NCBI GenBank assembly: GCA_003524145.1
Contig: DODZ01000051.1
Span: 1-12,318, forward strand
DNA: 12,318 nt
Direction: 5' to 3'
Origin: Candidatus Apopatosoma intestinale
GTDB taxonomy: Bacteria > Bacillota > Clostridia > Oscillospirales > CAG-272
The notes under the pieces are model-generated. The model did no database searches. It worked only from the letters and a program-made list of their open reading frames with translations, and had not been told where the DNA came from. The position numbers and the translations under genes are program-made. Each line of letters opens with the position of its first letter. Position 1 is the first letter of the stretch. Of the stretch, positions 1 through 5,661 are shown in pieces.

Positions 1-291
1 AGCGTGAATATCTCAAAGCCGGGAATTACCAAGGGTCAGCACTGGCACAATTCTAAGTGGGAATTCTTCATCGTCGTGTCAGGGCATGGACTCATTGAAG
101 AACGAAGGATAGGCACAAACGAGGTGCTTCGCTTTGAGGTAAGCGGAGAGAAGATAGAGGCGGTGCATATGCTTCCGGGCTATACGCACAATATTATCAA
201 TCTTTCCGATACAGATGATCTCATCACCGTGATGTGGGCAAACGAGCAGTTTGACCCGGAGCATCCCGATACCTTCGGAGAAAAAGTATAA
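1..291 (+). CDS. CapF-like UDP-sugar reductase/epimerase, C-terminal cupin domain (partial)
   Basis: This is the 3' end of a gene that begins before the window; the frame is open to the left edge, and the first in-frame GTG (position 4) is internal. The 95 visible residues form a cupin barrel like the C-terminal domain of CapF (UDP-2-acetamido-2,6-beta-L-arabino-hexulose reductase). In that family an N-terminal NADPH-dependent SDR domain and a C-terminal zinc cupin work in UDP-N-acetyl-L-fucosamine synthesis for capsules. Counting from the GTG, the metal-ligand pattern is visible: H13-W-H15, E20, and H62 in the 'PGYTHNI' strand, followed by the family-like ending 'WANEQFDPEHPDTF'. The nucleotidyltransferase starts 18 bases downstream, so the two are probably co-transcribed in a surface-polysaccharide locus. 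The SDR half cannot be seen, so full-length function is inferred. Confidence 0.8.
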   Translation, partial: SVNISKPGITKGQHWHNSKWEFFIVVSGHGLIEERRIGTNEVLRFEVSGEKIEAVHMLPGYTHNIINLSDTDDLITVMWANEQFDPEHPDTFGEKV

Positions 292-309
292 CCAAAAAGG
301 AGGGCAGGT

Positions 310-1461
310 ATGGAGAAGACAATCCGCACGATGATGGATTTGATTGCAAGCGAGGTCTGCGGCAAGGAAATCGACAAGTCGCAGTATACACTCACAGACG
401 AAGAACTTGTCAAGCTGTACAAACTCTCAAAATCCCATGACCTTGCCCACCTTGTCGGCGACGCGCTGACAAAAAACAATCTCATCGAAGACGGTGAGAT
501 CAAGGCAAAATTCCAAAAGCAGATAATGCTCTCGGTTTACAGATATGAGAAGATAAACTATGAGCTCGGGCGTCTGCGCAAAGTCCTGAATGAGGCAGAG
601 ATTCCGTTTATACCGCTCAAAGGTTCGGTTCTGCGCAAATATTACCCCGAGCCTTGGATGAGGACAAGCTGTGATATTGATGTGCTTGTTCACGAAGAAG
701 CGGTTGATCAGGCGGCACAGACGATCGTGGAAAAGCTGGGATATGCATACGAAAAAAAGCAATACCACGATATTTCGCTCATGTCGGATGGCGGAGTGCA
801 TCTTGAGCTTCACCATAGCATAAAGGAGAACAAAGCAAACATAGACGCGCTTCTCTCGGAATGTTGGGACTACGCAGTACCTTCTGACGATTACGAGTAC
901 TGCTTCACCAACGAGTTTTTCTTTTTTCATCAGATTGCACATGCGTCGTATCATTTCCTTCACGGCGGATGCGGAGTGCGCCCGATTCTGGATTTGTATC
1001 TGCTCCAAAAAAAGATGCCTTTTGACAGCACAGTGCTTGATGAAATGCTCGAAAAGAGCGGAATAAAGAAATTCTTTGATGCCGCCAAAGCCCTTTCCGA
1101 AGTATGGTTCGGGGATGGCGAGCACACCGATGTCACGCGCCGCATGGAGGATTATCTTCTGCGTGGTGGGGTTTACGGAAGCACTCAAAACTCGATGGCA
1201 GTCGGTCAGCAGAAGGAAAAAGGAAGGCTCGGGTACATCATCAATCGTATCTGGCTTCCGTATGAGCTTCTCTGCATCACATATCCGAGGCTTAAGGGAC
1301 GGAAATATCTCCAGTTTTTTTACGAGATAAAGCGATGGCTTCGCATATTCAATCCCGAGGCGAGAAAGCACAAAAGACGCGATCTTGACGCGATAAAAAA
1401 ATTGAGTGCAAAACACAAAAGCGATGTGAACTGTATGCTGAATGAACTTGGACTTATGTGA
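310..1461 (+). CDS. NTP_transf_5-family (uncharacterised) nucleotidyltransferase
   Basis: This 383-residue protein resembles the 'uncharacterised nucleotidyltransferase' family often found in polysaccharide and peptide-modification loci. The polymerase-beta-like core lies near residues 100-170: 'IPLKG' at 101-105, an arginine before 'CDIDVLV' at 121-127 (D122 and D124 are the metal-binding pair), and a third acidic position in 'HLELHH' at 164-169 (E166). A helical C-terminal part contains a histidine-rich stretch (H207, H211, H215, H218) and 'RPILDLYLL' at 224-232. The start has a strong AAGGAGGG at 297-304, five bases before the ATG. It follows the CapF-like gene closely, which suggests a role in modifying a surface glycan, but the substrate is unknown. 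No intrinsic terminator with a T-run is seen after it; only a short GC hairpin (stem 1473-1481 with 1492-1499) follows. Confidence 0.8.
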   Translation: MEKTIRTMMDLIASEVCGKEIDKSQYTLTDEELVKLYKLSKSHDLAHLVGDALTKNNLIEDGEIKAKFQKQIMLSVYRYEKINYELGRLRKVLNEAEIPFIPLKGSVLRKYYPEPWMRTSCDIDVLVHEEAVDQAAQTIVEKLGYAYEKKQYHDISLMSDGGVHLELHHSIKENKANIDALLSECWDYAVPSDDYEYCFTNEFFFFHQIAHASYHFLHGGCGVRPILDLYLLQKKMPFDSTVLDEMLEKSGIKKFFDAAKALSEVWFGDGEHTDVTRRMEDYLLRGGVYGSTQNSMAVGQQKEKGRLGYIINRIWLPYELLCITYPRLKGRKYLQFFYEIKRWLRIFNPEARKHKRRDLDAIKKLSAKHKSDVNCMLNELGLM

Positions 1462-1538
1462 TTAACGGCGGCGCAGGTTGCCCATATGCCCGCAACTGCT
1501 CGAAATAATAAAAAATGTGAAAAATATGCGAAAACATA

Positions 1539-1567
1539 TTGACAAAACTATTACCTGAATATAAAAT
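1539..1567 (+). promoter_or_regulatory. Sigma-A promoter for the 58-residue small protein
   Basis: A perfect -35 TTGACA (1539-1544) is followed by a 17-base spacer and a -10 TAAAAT (1562-1567), one mismatch from consensus. The expected transcription start, near 1574, lies just ahead of the AGGAGG at 1588. The -35 box is also a possible TTG start of a longer reading frame, but that start has no ribosome binding site. Confidence 0.75.
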
Positions 1568-1601
1568 ATTACCTGTAGAAATTCGACAGGAGGCGACAAT
1601 T

Positions 1602-1778
1602 TTGGATAAAGCCATCGCAGAAAAAGCAATCGAAAAGGAGCAGTATTTTCCGCCGAAACTGGAGATATCGGTATTCGCTTCCGATGATATTATTACCGTA
1701 AGCCCAGTTCATGAAAATGACTCTACTGATCCGGTAGCAAATAAATGCTTCAGCGGCAAAATTTATTGGGACAATTGA
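1602..1778 (+). CDS. 58-residue acidic small protein of unknown function
   Basis: I do not recognise a named function. The TTG at 1602 is chosen because an exact AGGAGG (1588-1593) sits eight bases upstream and a strong promoter lies just before that. The frame remains open back to 1539, but the upstream part overlaps the promoter. The product has a short lysine/glutamate-rich N-terminal helix (about residues 1-14). A central segment, 'PPKLEISVFASDDIITVSP' (about residues 17-35), resembles the 'P-x-LEI-x-x-F-x-x-x-D-I-I-T-x-S' pattern that I recall from many short Clostridia proteins of unknown role. The tail is polar and acidic with a single cysteine and ends in 'YWDN'. There is no signal peptide or membrane segment. 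It is a stand-alone unit ending near the hairpin at 1869. A leaderless secreted peptide or ribosomally made peptide precursor is possible but unproven. Confidence 0.55.
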   Translation: MDKAIAEKAIEKEQYFPPKLEISVFASDDIITVSPVHENDSTDPVANKCFSGKIYWDN

Positions 1779-1868
1779 CTTTGAAAAAATAATATATGAT
1801 CTGAGCCTGCGTTCAGAGCAGGTTCGGACGTAAAAATGCGGGGCTGTCAAAAAGCTCCGAAAAACAAA

Positions 1869-1907
1869 CAGAGACGAAAGCCCATGTGGCAATCGTCTCT
1901 GCTTTTT
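1869..1907 (+). terminator. Intrinsic terminator after the small protein
   Basis: A nine-base perfect stem (CAGAGACGA at 1869-1877 with TCGTCTCTG at 1893-1901) encloses a 15-base loop and is followed by CTTTTTC. On the minus strand it is followed by TTTGTTTTTC, so it could work both ways. Confidence 0.6.
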
Positions 1908-1935
1908 CGTATTTTGAAAAGCACCTTATCTGATA

Positions 1936-1950
1936 TGCACCCCAAAAGTT
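1936..1950. mobile_element. Possible IS3-family (IS150-group) terminal-repeat scar
   Basis: The string TGCACCCCAAAAGTT matches the terminal repeat pattern I recall for IS150-group IS3 elements. No transposase and no second end are visible nearby, so at most this is a solo end left after excision or decay. A second IS-like string, GGGGCTGTCAAAAAG, lies about 95 bases to the left (1840-1854). Confidence 0.35.
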
Positions 1951-1991
1951 GCATGGAAAATACTGCCTCTGTTGCTTCATTTGGGCTTCAA

Positions 1992-2020
1992 TTGACTTTT
2001 TGAACCAAATATGCTATACT
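1992..2020 (+). promoter_or_regulatory. Extended -10 sigma-A promoter of the TIM-barrel gene
   Basis: TTGACT (1992-1997), a 17-base spacer and TATACT (2015-2020). TG at 2012-2013 gives an extended -10. The same hexamers, spacer and TG occur before smpB. Confidence 0.8.
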
Positions 2021-2051
2021 GAATACAGTAATCTAAGCTCGGAGGCTCAGT

Positions 2052-2723
2052 ATGGAAGAAAACAGAAAGGAACCAACCCCTCAGATTGAAAGCAGGTTGC
2101 GCCGGCATATATTGAGAATTCCGAATGCTGTATTTCAAGCCAGCGGAATTATCATTAACGGGCGACGGATCAAAAGCTTTGTTTTTACTACGGATCTTGC
2201 AATCATTCGCAATTGTGATGCGGATGCGGTATTTGCCGTATATCCCTTCACACCGCAGCAAGCCATTAGCGATGCTATTATCAGAGCCTCCTATATCCCT
2301 GTATTTTGCGGTGTGGGCGGCGGCACAACAAAAGGATTGAGAACAGTATCTCTGGCAAAGGATGTGGAATCACAGGGCGCCATGGGTGTCGTTATGAACG
2401 CGCCGATTTCAAATCTGAATCTTTTGGCTGTAAGCAATGCCGTGGATATTCCAGTTATTATTACGGTGACCAATGAGAATACGGATATTGCAAGCCGTTT
2501 GCGGTATGGAGCTACCATTCTGAATGTTGCATGCGGAAAAGACACGCCGAGTGTTGTTAAGAAAATTCGCTCGGAATTTCCGAAAGTCCCGATGATTGCT
2601 TCCGGCGGAAAGACCAACGAGAGTATTCGGGAGACCATTGCCGCAGGAGCAAACGCAATCACCTATACTCCGCCATCGACGCAAGAGCTGTTTAAGGAGC
2701 TGATGGCAGAGTACAGATCGTGA
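2052..2723 (+). CDS. TIM-barrel (beta/alpha) protein annotated in relatives as 'hydrolase'
   Basis: This 223-residue protein appears to be a complete phosphate-binding (beta/alpha)8 barrel. Repeating strand-helix units are visible: 'SFVFTTDLAIIRN' (42-54), 'ADAVFAVYPFTPQQAI' (58-72), 'IPVFCGVGGG' (82-91), 'GAMGVVMNAP' (109-118), 'IPVIITVTNEN' (133-143) and 'GATILNVACGKD' (153-164). The C-terminal phosphate-site signature is 'PMIASGGKTNESIRETIAAGANAITYTPP' split around residues 180-208. It looks most like KDPG-aldolase-type or related barrel families, but I cannot name a substrate, and the 'hydrolase' label used for similar proteins is not supported by a visible catalytic motif. GGAGG at 2041-2045 and a strong promoter fix the start at ATG 2052. 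It is monocistronic, ended by the hairpin at 2821, and converges with the AbrB-like gene. Confidence 0.7.
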   Translation: MEENRKEPTPQIESRLRRHILRIPNAVFQASGIIINGRRIKSFVFTTDLAIIRNCDADAVFAVYPFTPQQAISDAIIRASYIPVFCGVGGGTTKGLRTVSLAKDVESQGAMGVVMNAPISNLNLLAVSNAVDIPVIITVTNENTDIASRLRYGATILNVACGKDTPSVVKKIRSEFPKVPMIASGGKTNESIRETIAAGANAITYTPPSTQELFKELMAEYRS

Positions 2724-2820
2724 CATTGTAAGCAACAATTCGTAATAACCGTTACCGACAGAGCGTCGTTTCGACAAAAAGATTTTATCATTTTATTACC
2801 TGCTTTATTGACTTTGAAAT

Positions 2821-2865
2821 AAATCAGAGGCGGAAATTGTTTCGATTCCCGCCTCTGATTTTGTA
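2821..2865. terminator. Bidirectional terminator between convergent genes
   Basis: A 13-base perfect stem (2821-2833 with 2849-2861, core TCAGAGGCGG) is followed by TTTTG on the plus strand and TTATTTC on the minus strand. It can stop both the TIM-barrel transcript and the AbrB-like transcript coming the other way. Confidence 0.8.
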
Positions 2866-2896
2866 ATGTGCCCGTCTCATCGTATCACTTTTTTCG

Positions 2897-3082
2897 TTAT
2901 TCTGCACATGTCAAGCCCAGCCTTTTTGACAGATCGAGCATTGCGAAGATAAATCGGCTCTGCGGTGTCAATGTTGTCAGCGTCGGGTCGCCCTCGCGTA
3001 TTCTCATGGTGCGACGAATTTCCTTTGGAATGACAACTCTGCCGAGATCATCTATGCGTCGCACAATTCCTGTTGCTTTCAT
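2897..3082 (-). CDS. Truncated SpoVT/AbrB-type transition-state regulator
   Basis: Residues 1-33 are a textbook SpoVT/AbrB swapped-hairpin DNA-binding domain: 'MKATGIVRRIDDLGRVVIP' followed by 'KEIRRTMRIREGDP'. Family members normally continue 'LEIFTD...VILKKYSP' to finish the domain and often carry a C-terminal sensor region of over 100 residues. Here the sequence after GDP is unlike the family ('TLTTLTPQSRFIFAMLDLSK' and a short tail) and stops at 61 residues. Neither other frame restores the usual continuation, so the 3' part was probably replaced by a deletion or rearrangement. GGAGG lies seven bases before the ATG. A weak minus-strand promoter (TTGTTA, 17 bases, TGTAAA) may lie just upstream. 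It may still dimerise and bind DNA, or it may be a decaying copy. The identity of the N-terminal half is certain; function is not. Confidence 0.7.
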   Translation of the reverse strand: MKATGIVRRIDDLGRVVIPKEIRRTMRIREGDPTLTTLTPQSRFIFAMLDLSKRLGLTCAE

Positions 3083-3478
3083 TTATATAAATCCTCCAAA
3101 TTTTCATTTTACAAGAATATTTTGTGGTGATAACAACTATATTGTTTGCGCTTTTGGGGGATTTATGCAATAGTTTCGGTTTTCGCTTGTGTTTATTTAT
3201 AATGTTTCATAATATAATAGGCGGTGCTTTGAGAAATCGGCTGATTTTTGCAACTATTATATACTTAATATCTCACTTCTCAATGTATCATTTTTATGAG
3301 CAGAAGCGGAATAAATATAAAAAATAAAGCATCAATCCGGCTTCTGTTGTGATGCTCGCCTGCCGACGATATGCGGCTCATGCACCTTTTTATAAAATCT
3401 ATTTTACGTTTTTTTGGATATGTTCATCATTTTTCATTATTTCACACTATTTGCCGCGTCGCATATTTATACGGAACC
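3083..3478. other. AT-rich gap without a convincing gene
   Basis: About 400 bases lie between the AbrB-like start and the next terminator. The only open frames lack a ribosome binding site or contain shadow-like composition. One weak feature is a minus-strand hairpin near 3332-3357 (GCATCA with TGATGC) followed by TTTATTTTTT, which may be a degenerate terminator. Confidence 0.5.
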
Positions 3479-3513
3479 CGAGAAAACCGACAGGGAAGTG
3501 CCTGCCGGTTTTT
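3479..3513 (-). terminator. Intrinsic terminator of the 71-residue gene
   Basis: A 12-base stem with one mismatch (3483-3494 with 3501-3512) and a six-base loop begins directly after the stop codon of the minus-strand gene. T-runs flank it on both strands. Confidence 0.75.
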
Positions 3514-3729
3514 TCATGAAACGGTGCCGCCGCGGATTTTCTTATTTATCTCGAAAATTTCCATTTTGCCATCGATATACGGCATATACATTTCAAGCCC
3601 GTCCGGGCATGAAACGCCGTCGCATCCCGCGCATCCTGCACAGTCTCCGCTGCCGAGCGACTTGCGGACTATCGCCTCACGCTCTTCGCGCGTAGTATTT
3701 TTGATGAGATATCTTTCTCTTGAATCCAT
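3514..3729 (-). CDS. 71-residue four-cysteine protein of unknown function
   Basis: I do not know a function. The N-terminal half is a charged helix, 'ERYLIKNTTREEREAIVRKS' (residues 5-24). A glycine-rich cysteine cluster follows, with C30-x2-C33-x2-C36-x4-C41, and then a conserved-looking tail, 'MYMPYIDGKMEIFEINKK' (47-64). I recall similar short proteins with the same 'YL.ENTT.EER' and 'YIDGK.EL.EIN' pieces in Clostridia, with a varying number of cysteines. The cluster could bind a metal or an iron-sulfur centre, but this is inference from spacing only. GGGAGG (3738-3743) lies eight bases before the ATG and sits inside a hairpin stem. The gene follows the acetyltransferase by 54 bases and has no other visible promoter, so it is probably read from the promoter at 4401-4429. 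Confidence 0.7.
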   Translation of the reverse strand: MDSRERYLIKNTTREEREAIVRKSLGSGDCAGCAGCDGVSCPDGLEMYMPYIDGKMEIFEINKKIRGGTVS

Positions 3730-3737
3730 AAAAATCG

Positions 3738-3766
3738 CCTCCCGTAAAAGTATGCTTTGCGGGAGA
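3738..3766 (-). promoter_or_regulatory. Hairpin enclosing the ribosome binding site of the 71-residue gene
   Basis: On the minus strand CTCCCG (3765-3760) pairs with CGGGAG (3744-3739), plus a G-U pair and an inner AAAG/CTTT stem with a four-base loop. The GGGAGG ribosome binding site is wholly inside the 3' arm. The arm is followed by GCGATTTTT, so the same hairpin may also act as a weak terminator for the acetyltransferase transcript. Confidence 0.6.
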
Positions 3767-3783
3767 CTATTTTATGCGTTTTT

Positions 3784-4374
3784 TCAGAAAAGCTCGGGGC
3801 GGTTTGCTATACGATCGGCTTCCGTCAGCTTTCTTGCGACACGGCAAGGATTGCCGTATGCGAGAGAGCCTGCGGGGATTGATTTTGTAACAACAGAGCC
3901 TGCGCCGATAACGGAGCCCGCACCGATTGTCACTCCGGGAAGTACCGTGACGCTTCCGCCGAGCCAACAATTATCTTCTATAGTTACAGGCGCGCTGTAT
4001 TCAAAGCCGGTGTTTCTGTCCTCATGGCAGAGAGGATGAATGGGCGTGAGTATAGAACAGTTCGGACCGATAAAAACATTGTCACCTATAGTAACGCGAT
4101 TTTCATCGAGGACGCAGAAGTTGAAATTTGCATATGAATTTTTTCCCATGGAGATGTGTGTGCCGAAATCAAAATAAACAGGTCCCTGCAAATAGACGCC
4201 CTCAGCATGGTCAGGCATCAGCAGGCTGAGGATTTCTTCACGCTTTTCCGCTTCGCTCTCCGGTATCGCATTGTACTTCTGACATAATTCATGTGCATGC
4301 CTGCGTGCCTCCGGCATTCCTTCGGCGAAAGGATTGTACATTTTGCCGAAAAACATCTTCTCTGTTTCTGTCAT
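3784..4374 (-). CDS. maa: Maltose/sugar O-acetyltransferase (left-handed beta-helix)
   Basis: The 196-residue protein matches the usual length of maltose/galactoside acetyltransferases, which move an acetyl group from acetyl-CoA to a sugar hydroxyl in the cytoplasm. The N-terminal 'Mac' helical domain is seen at about residues 1-56: 'EKMFFGKMYNPF' at 5-16, then an arginine/glutamate-rich helix. The family signature 'YFDFGTHISMGKNSYANFNF' spans 67-86. Hexapeptide repeats follow, with 'VTIGDNVFIGPNC' at 94-106, the catalytic histidine H113 in 'TPIHPL', and the late turns 'NCWLGGSVTVLPGVTIGAG' and 'VIGAGSVVTKSIPAG', ending in 'YGNPCRVARKL'. AGGAG precedes the ATG. It is divergent from smpB and has its own promoter. 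The sugar substrate cannot be told from the sequence. Confidence 0.9.
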   Translation of the reverse strand: MTETEKMFFGKMYNPFAEGMPEARRHAHELCQKYNAIPESEAEKREEILSLLMPDHAEGVYLQGPVYFDFGTHISMGKNSYANFNFCVLDENRVTIGDNVFIGPNCSILTPIHPLCHEDRNTGFEYSAPVTIEDNCWLGGSVTVLPGVTIGAGSVIGAGSVVTKSIPAGSLAYGNPCRVARKLTEADRIANRPELF

Positions 4375-4400
4375 GATTTTTCTCCTGCTTTTTTATTTTC

Positions 4401-4429
4401 AATATACCATATTTCGCGGCGTTTTTCAA
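4401..4429 (-). promoter_or_regulatory. Extended -10 promoter of the acetyltransferase gene
   Basis: Read on the minus strand: TTGAAA (4429-4424), a 17-base spacer, TATATT (4406-4401), with TG one base before the -10. It is divergent from the smpB promoter 44 bases away. Confidence 0.75.
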
Positions 4430-4472
4430 TATTATATGATATTTATCGGCAAAAAATGACGGTAAAGACGTA

Positions 4473-4501
4473 TTGACTAAACGCGCGACTTGTGATATAC
4501 T
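4473..4501 (+). promoter_or_regulatory. Extended -10 promoter of smpB-ssrA
   Basis: TTGACT (4473-4478), a 17-base spacer and TATACT (4496-4501), with TG at 4493-4494. Confidence 0.8.
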
Positions 4502-4537
4502 GTTTATGGTCAGTTTCATGATACGGGAGGTGATTTC

Positions 4538-5002
4538 ATGCCGGAAAAGAATATCAAGGTGATAGCACAGAACAGAAAGGCGCGCCATGATTTTTTTGTG
4601 GACGATACTTATGAAGCGGGCATAGCTCTTTTCGGCACCGAGGTGAAATCGCTTCGCGCGGGTGCTGTCAATTTAAAGGATTCATATTGCTATATCAAGG
4701 ATGGCGAGATATTTTCCACAGGCGTGCATATCAGCCCATATGAAAAAGGCAATATTTTCAATCGTGACCCTCTTCGCGAAAGAAAACTGCTTATGCACAA
4801 GCGCGAGATTCTCAAACTAAACATGCTGGTGGGCAAGCAGGGATATACTCTTGTTCCGCTTTCGCTTTATTTCTCGGGAAAGAATGTGAAAATGGAGCTC
4901 GGCTTATGTCGAGGCAAGAAATTATACGACAAGCGTGAAACGGAGGCGAAGAAGCAGGCGGCAAGAGAAATTGACCGCTATGAAAGAGAGAGCAGAAAAT
5001 AA
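4538..5002 (+). CDS. smpB: SsrA-binding protein SmpB
   Basis: SmpB binds the tRNA-like domain of tmRNA and brings it to ribosomes stalled on broken mRNAs. At 154 residues it is of standard length. Family landmarks are present in order: 'IAQNRKARHDFFV' (9-21), the RNA-binding 'YEAGIALFGTEVKSLR' (25-40), 'NLKDSYCYIKDGEIF' (45-59), 'HISPYEKGNIFNRDPLRERKL' split over 64-84, 'LMHKREI' (85-91), 'GYTLVPLSLYF' (102-112), and the 'GKKLYDKRET' turn (126-135). The basic C-terminal tail enters the mRNA channel and is normally unfolded in isolation. GGGAGGTG precedes the ATG with ordinary spacing. The tmRNA gene starts 16 bases after the stop codon, the common arrangement in Firmicutes, so partner and substrate are adjacent. 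Confidence 0.97.
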   Translation: MPEKNIKVIAQNRKARHDFFVDDTYEAGIALFGTEVKSLRAGAVNLKDSYCYIKDGEIFSTGVHISPYEKGNIFNRDPLRERKLLMHKREILKLNMLVGKQGYTLVPLSLYFSGKNVKMELGLCRGKKLYDKRETEAKKQAAREIDRYERESRK

Positions 5003-5018
5003 AAGAACTCTCCTATAT

Positions 5019-5389
5019 GGGGCCGTAAAGGTTTCGACGGGGATTTTGCAGTACGGTAAGCGAGCGGAGATGCGATACCTCCTTAAACAATCGCAAACTT
5101 AAATATAAACGCTAACAATAATAAAATAGCAATGGCTGCCTAACGGCAGTGCTGCGGCTTTTCAACCGCCCGTCACTCCCTTGAGTATCACGGCTTGGGA
5201 CTTGGCGTCATGCAGTGATGAACGCGAACGGAGATTTTTCCTGTTGTATCCGTCGTGAATAAAACAGATACTTTTCATGCAGCCTGACTGACGGCGGCAT
5301 GAGAGGGAAATTCAAAAGACAGTCTGCGCTCGGAGAAAGCTGTATGAATAGATTTTCGGACAGGGGTTCGACTCCCCTCGGCTCCACCA
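5019..5389 (+). ncRNA. ssrA: Transfer-messenger RNA (tmRNA)
   Basis: The 5' end GGGGCCGTAAAGGTTTCGAC is the canonical tmRNA start. The 3' end has the T-arm GGGGTTCGACTCCCC followed by GGCTCC-A-CCA, which pairs with the 5' GGGGCC to close the acceptor stem. CCA is encoded at 5387-5389, giving about 371 bases, a normal length. The tag reading frame begins at GCT 5111 and reads ANNNKIAMAA, ending with TAA at 5141-5143; the AA end is the usual ClpXP degron. The stop sits in a hairpin (GGCTGCC...GGCAG), as in other tmRNAs. Transcription may come from the smpB promoter or from a weak internal one in the end of smpB (TTGACC 4971-4976, 18 bases, GAAAAT 4995-5000), with processing at the 5' end. Confidence 0.97.
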
Positions 5390-5398
5390 AAAAGAAAA
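5382..5398 (+). repeat. Left copy of a 17-base direct repeat at the tmRNA 3' end
   Basis: CTCCACCAAAAAGAAAA covers the last bases of tmRNA and the start of its terminator. An exact copy lies at 6512-6528, 1.1 kb away. tmRNA 3' ends are well-known integration targets, so this may be an attachment-site core. Confidence 0.5.
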
Positions 5399-5425
5399 GC
5401 ACCCTAAATGGGTGCTTTTCTTTTT
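5390..5425 (+). terminator. ssrA: Terminator of the smpB-ssrA unit
   Basis: Immediately after the CCA, a long stem with core AAAAGCACCC / GGGTGCTTTT, a five-base loop and flanking A/T runs ends in CTTTTT. The stem reaches about 15 pairs when the A and T tracts are included. Confidence 0.9.
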
Positions 5426-5535
5426 GCGATTAAATAGAGGAGAATCGAAGGAGCGGGAGTGAATGACAGCCTTTTATGGCTTGCGAACACTCGACAACCG
5501 AAAGATTTCGGGAATTTTCCTAGTGGTATTCGCCA

Positions 5536-5652
5536 GCAAGCATCGCCTTTGTGATACCACAAAGGCAAAACTTGTCAGGTGTACTCCTGAAACCTTTAAG
5601 GACTGGGAGCATCCCAGCAGTCTGCCTTTTGTCCCCAAAAGGCGATGCTTGC
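5536..5652. repeat. Palindrome-rich structured element
   Basis: A perfect 15-base inverted repeat (GCAAGCATCGCCTTT at 5536-5550 with its complement at 5638-5652) encloses several smaller hairpins: CCTTTGTG/CACAAAGG with a four-base loop (5546-5565), CAGG/CCTG, and CTGGGA/TCCCAG with a three-base loop. Competing pairings also exist, such as GTGGTAT 5523-5529 with ATACCAC 5554-5560. A 65-codon frame with an AAGGAG before its ATG runs through it (5463-5660), but the dense symmetry explains the sequence better than coding does. It may be a mobile repeat or a structured RNA; no known family is assigned. Confidence 0.6.
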
Positions 5653-5661
5653 AGTATTAAA

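Noticed and set aside
427..1416. Long minus-strand frame of 329 codons
   Set aside because: It is a shadow of the nucleotidyltransferase on the other strand; no ribosome binding site and no domain pattern.
1774..2820. ATTGACTTT(TT)GAA occurring at 1774, 1991 and 2807
   Set aside because: Only the 1991 copy has a -10 box at proper spacing; the others are probably chance in AT-rich DNA.
3124..3327. 67-codon hydrophobic plus-strand frame in the AT-rich gap
   Set aside because: GTG start with no ribosome binding site; the hydrophobic composition follows from T-rich DNA.
3371..4039. 222-codon plus-strand frame
   Set aside because: It covers the antisense of the four-cysteine gene and the acetyltransferase and has no start signal.
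5208..5402. 64-codon minus-strand frame with 'RGVEPLSENL'
   Set aside because: It is antisense to the 3' half of tmRNA, a common false prediction.
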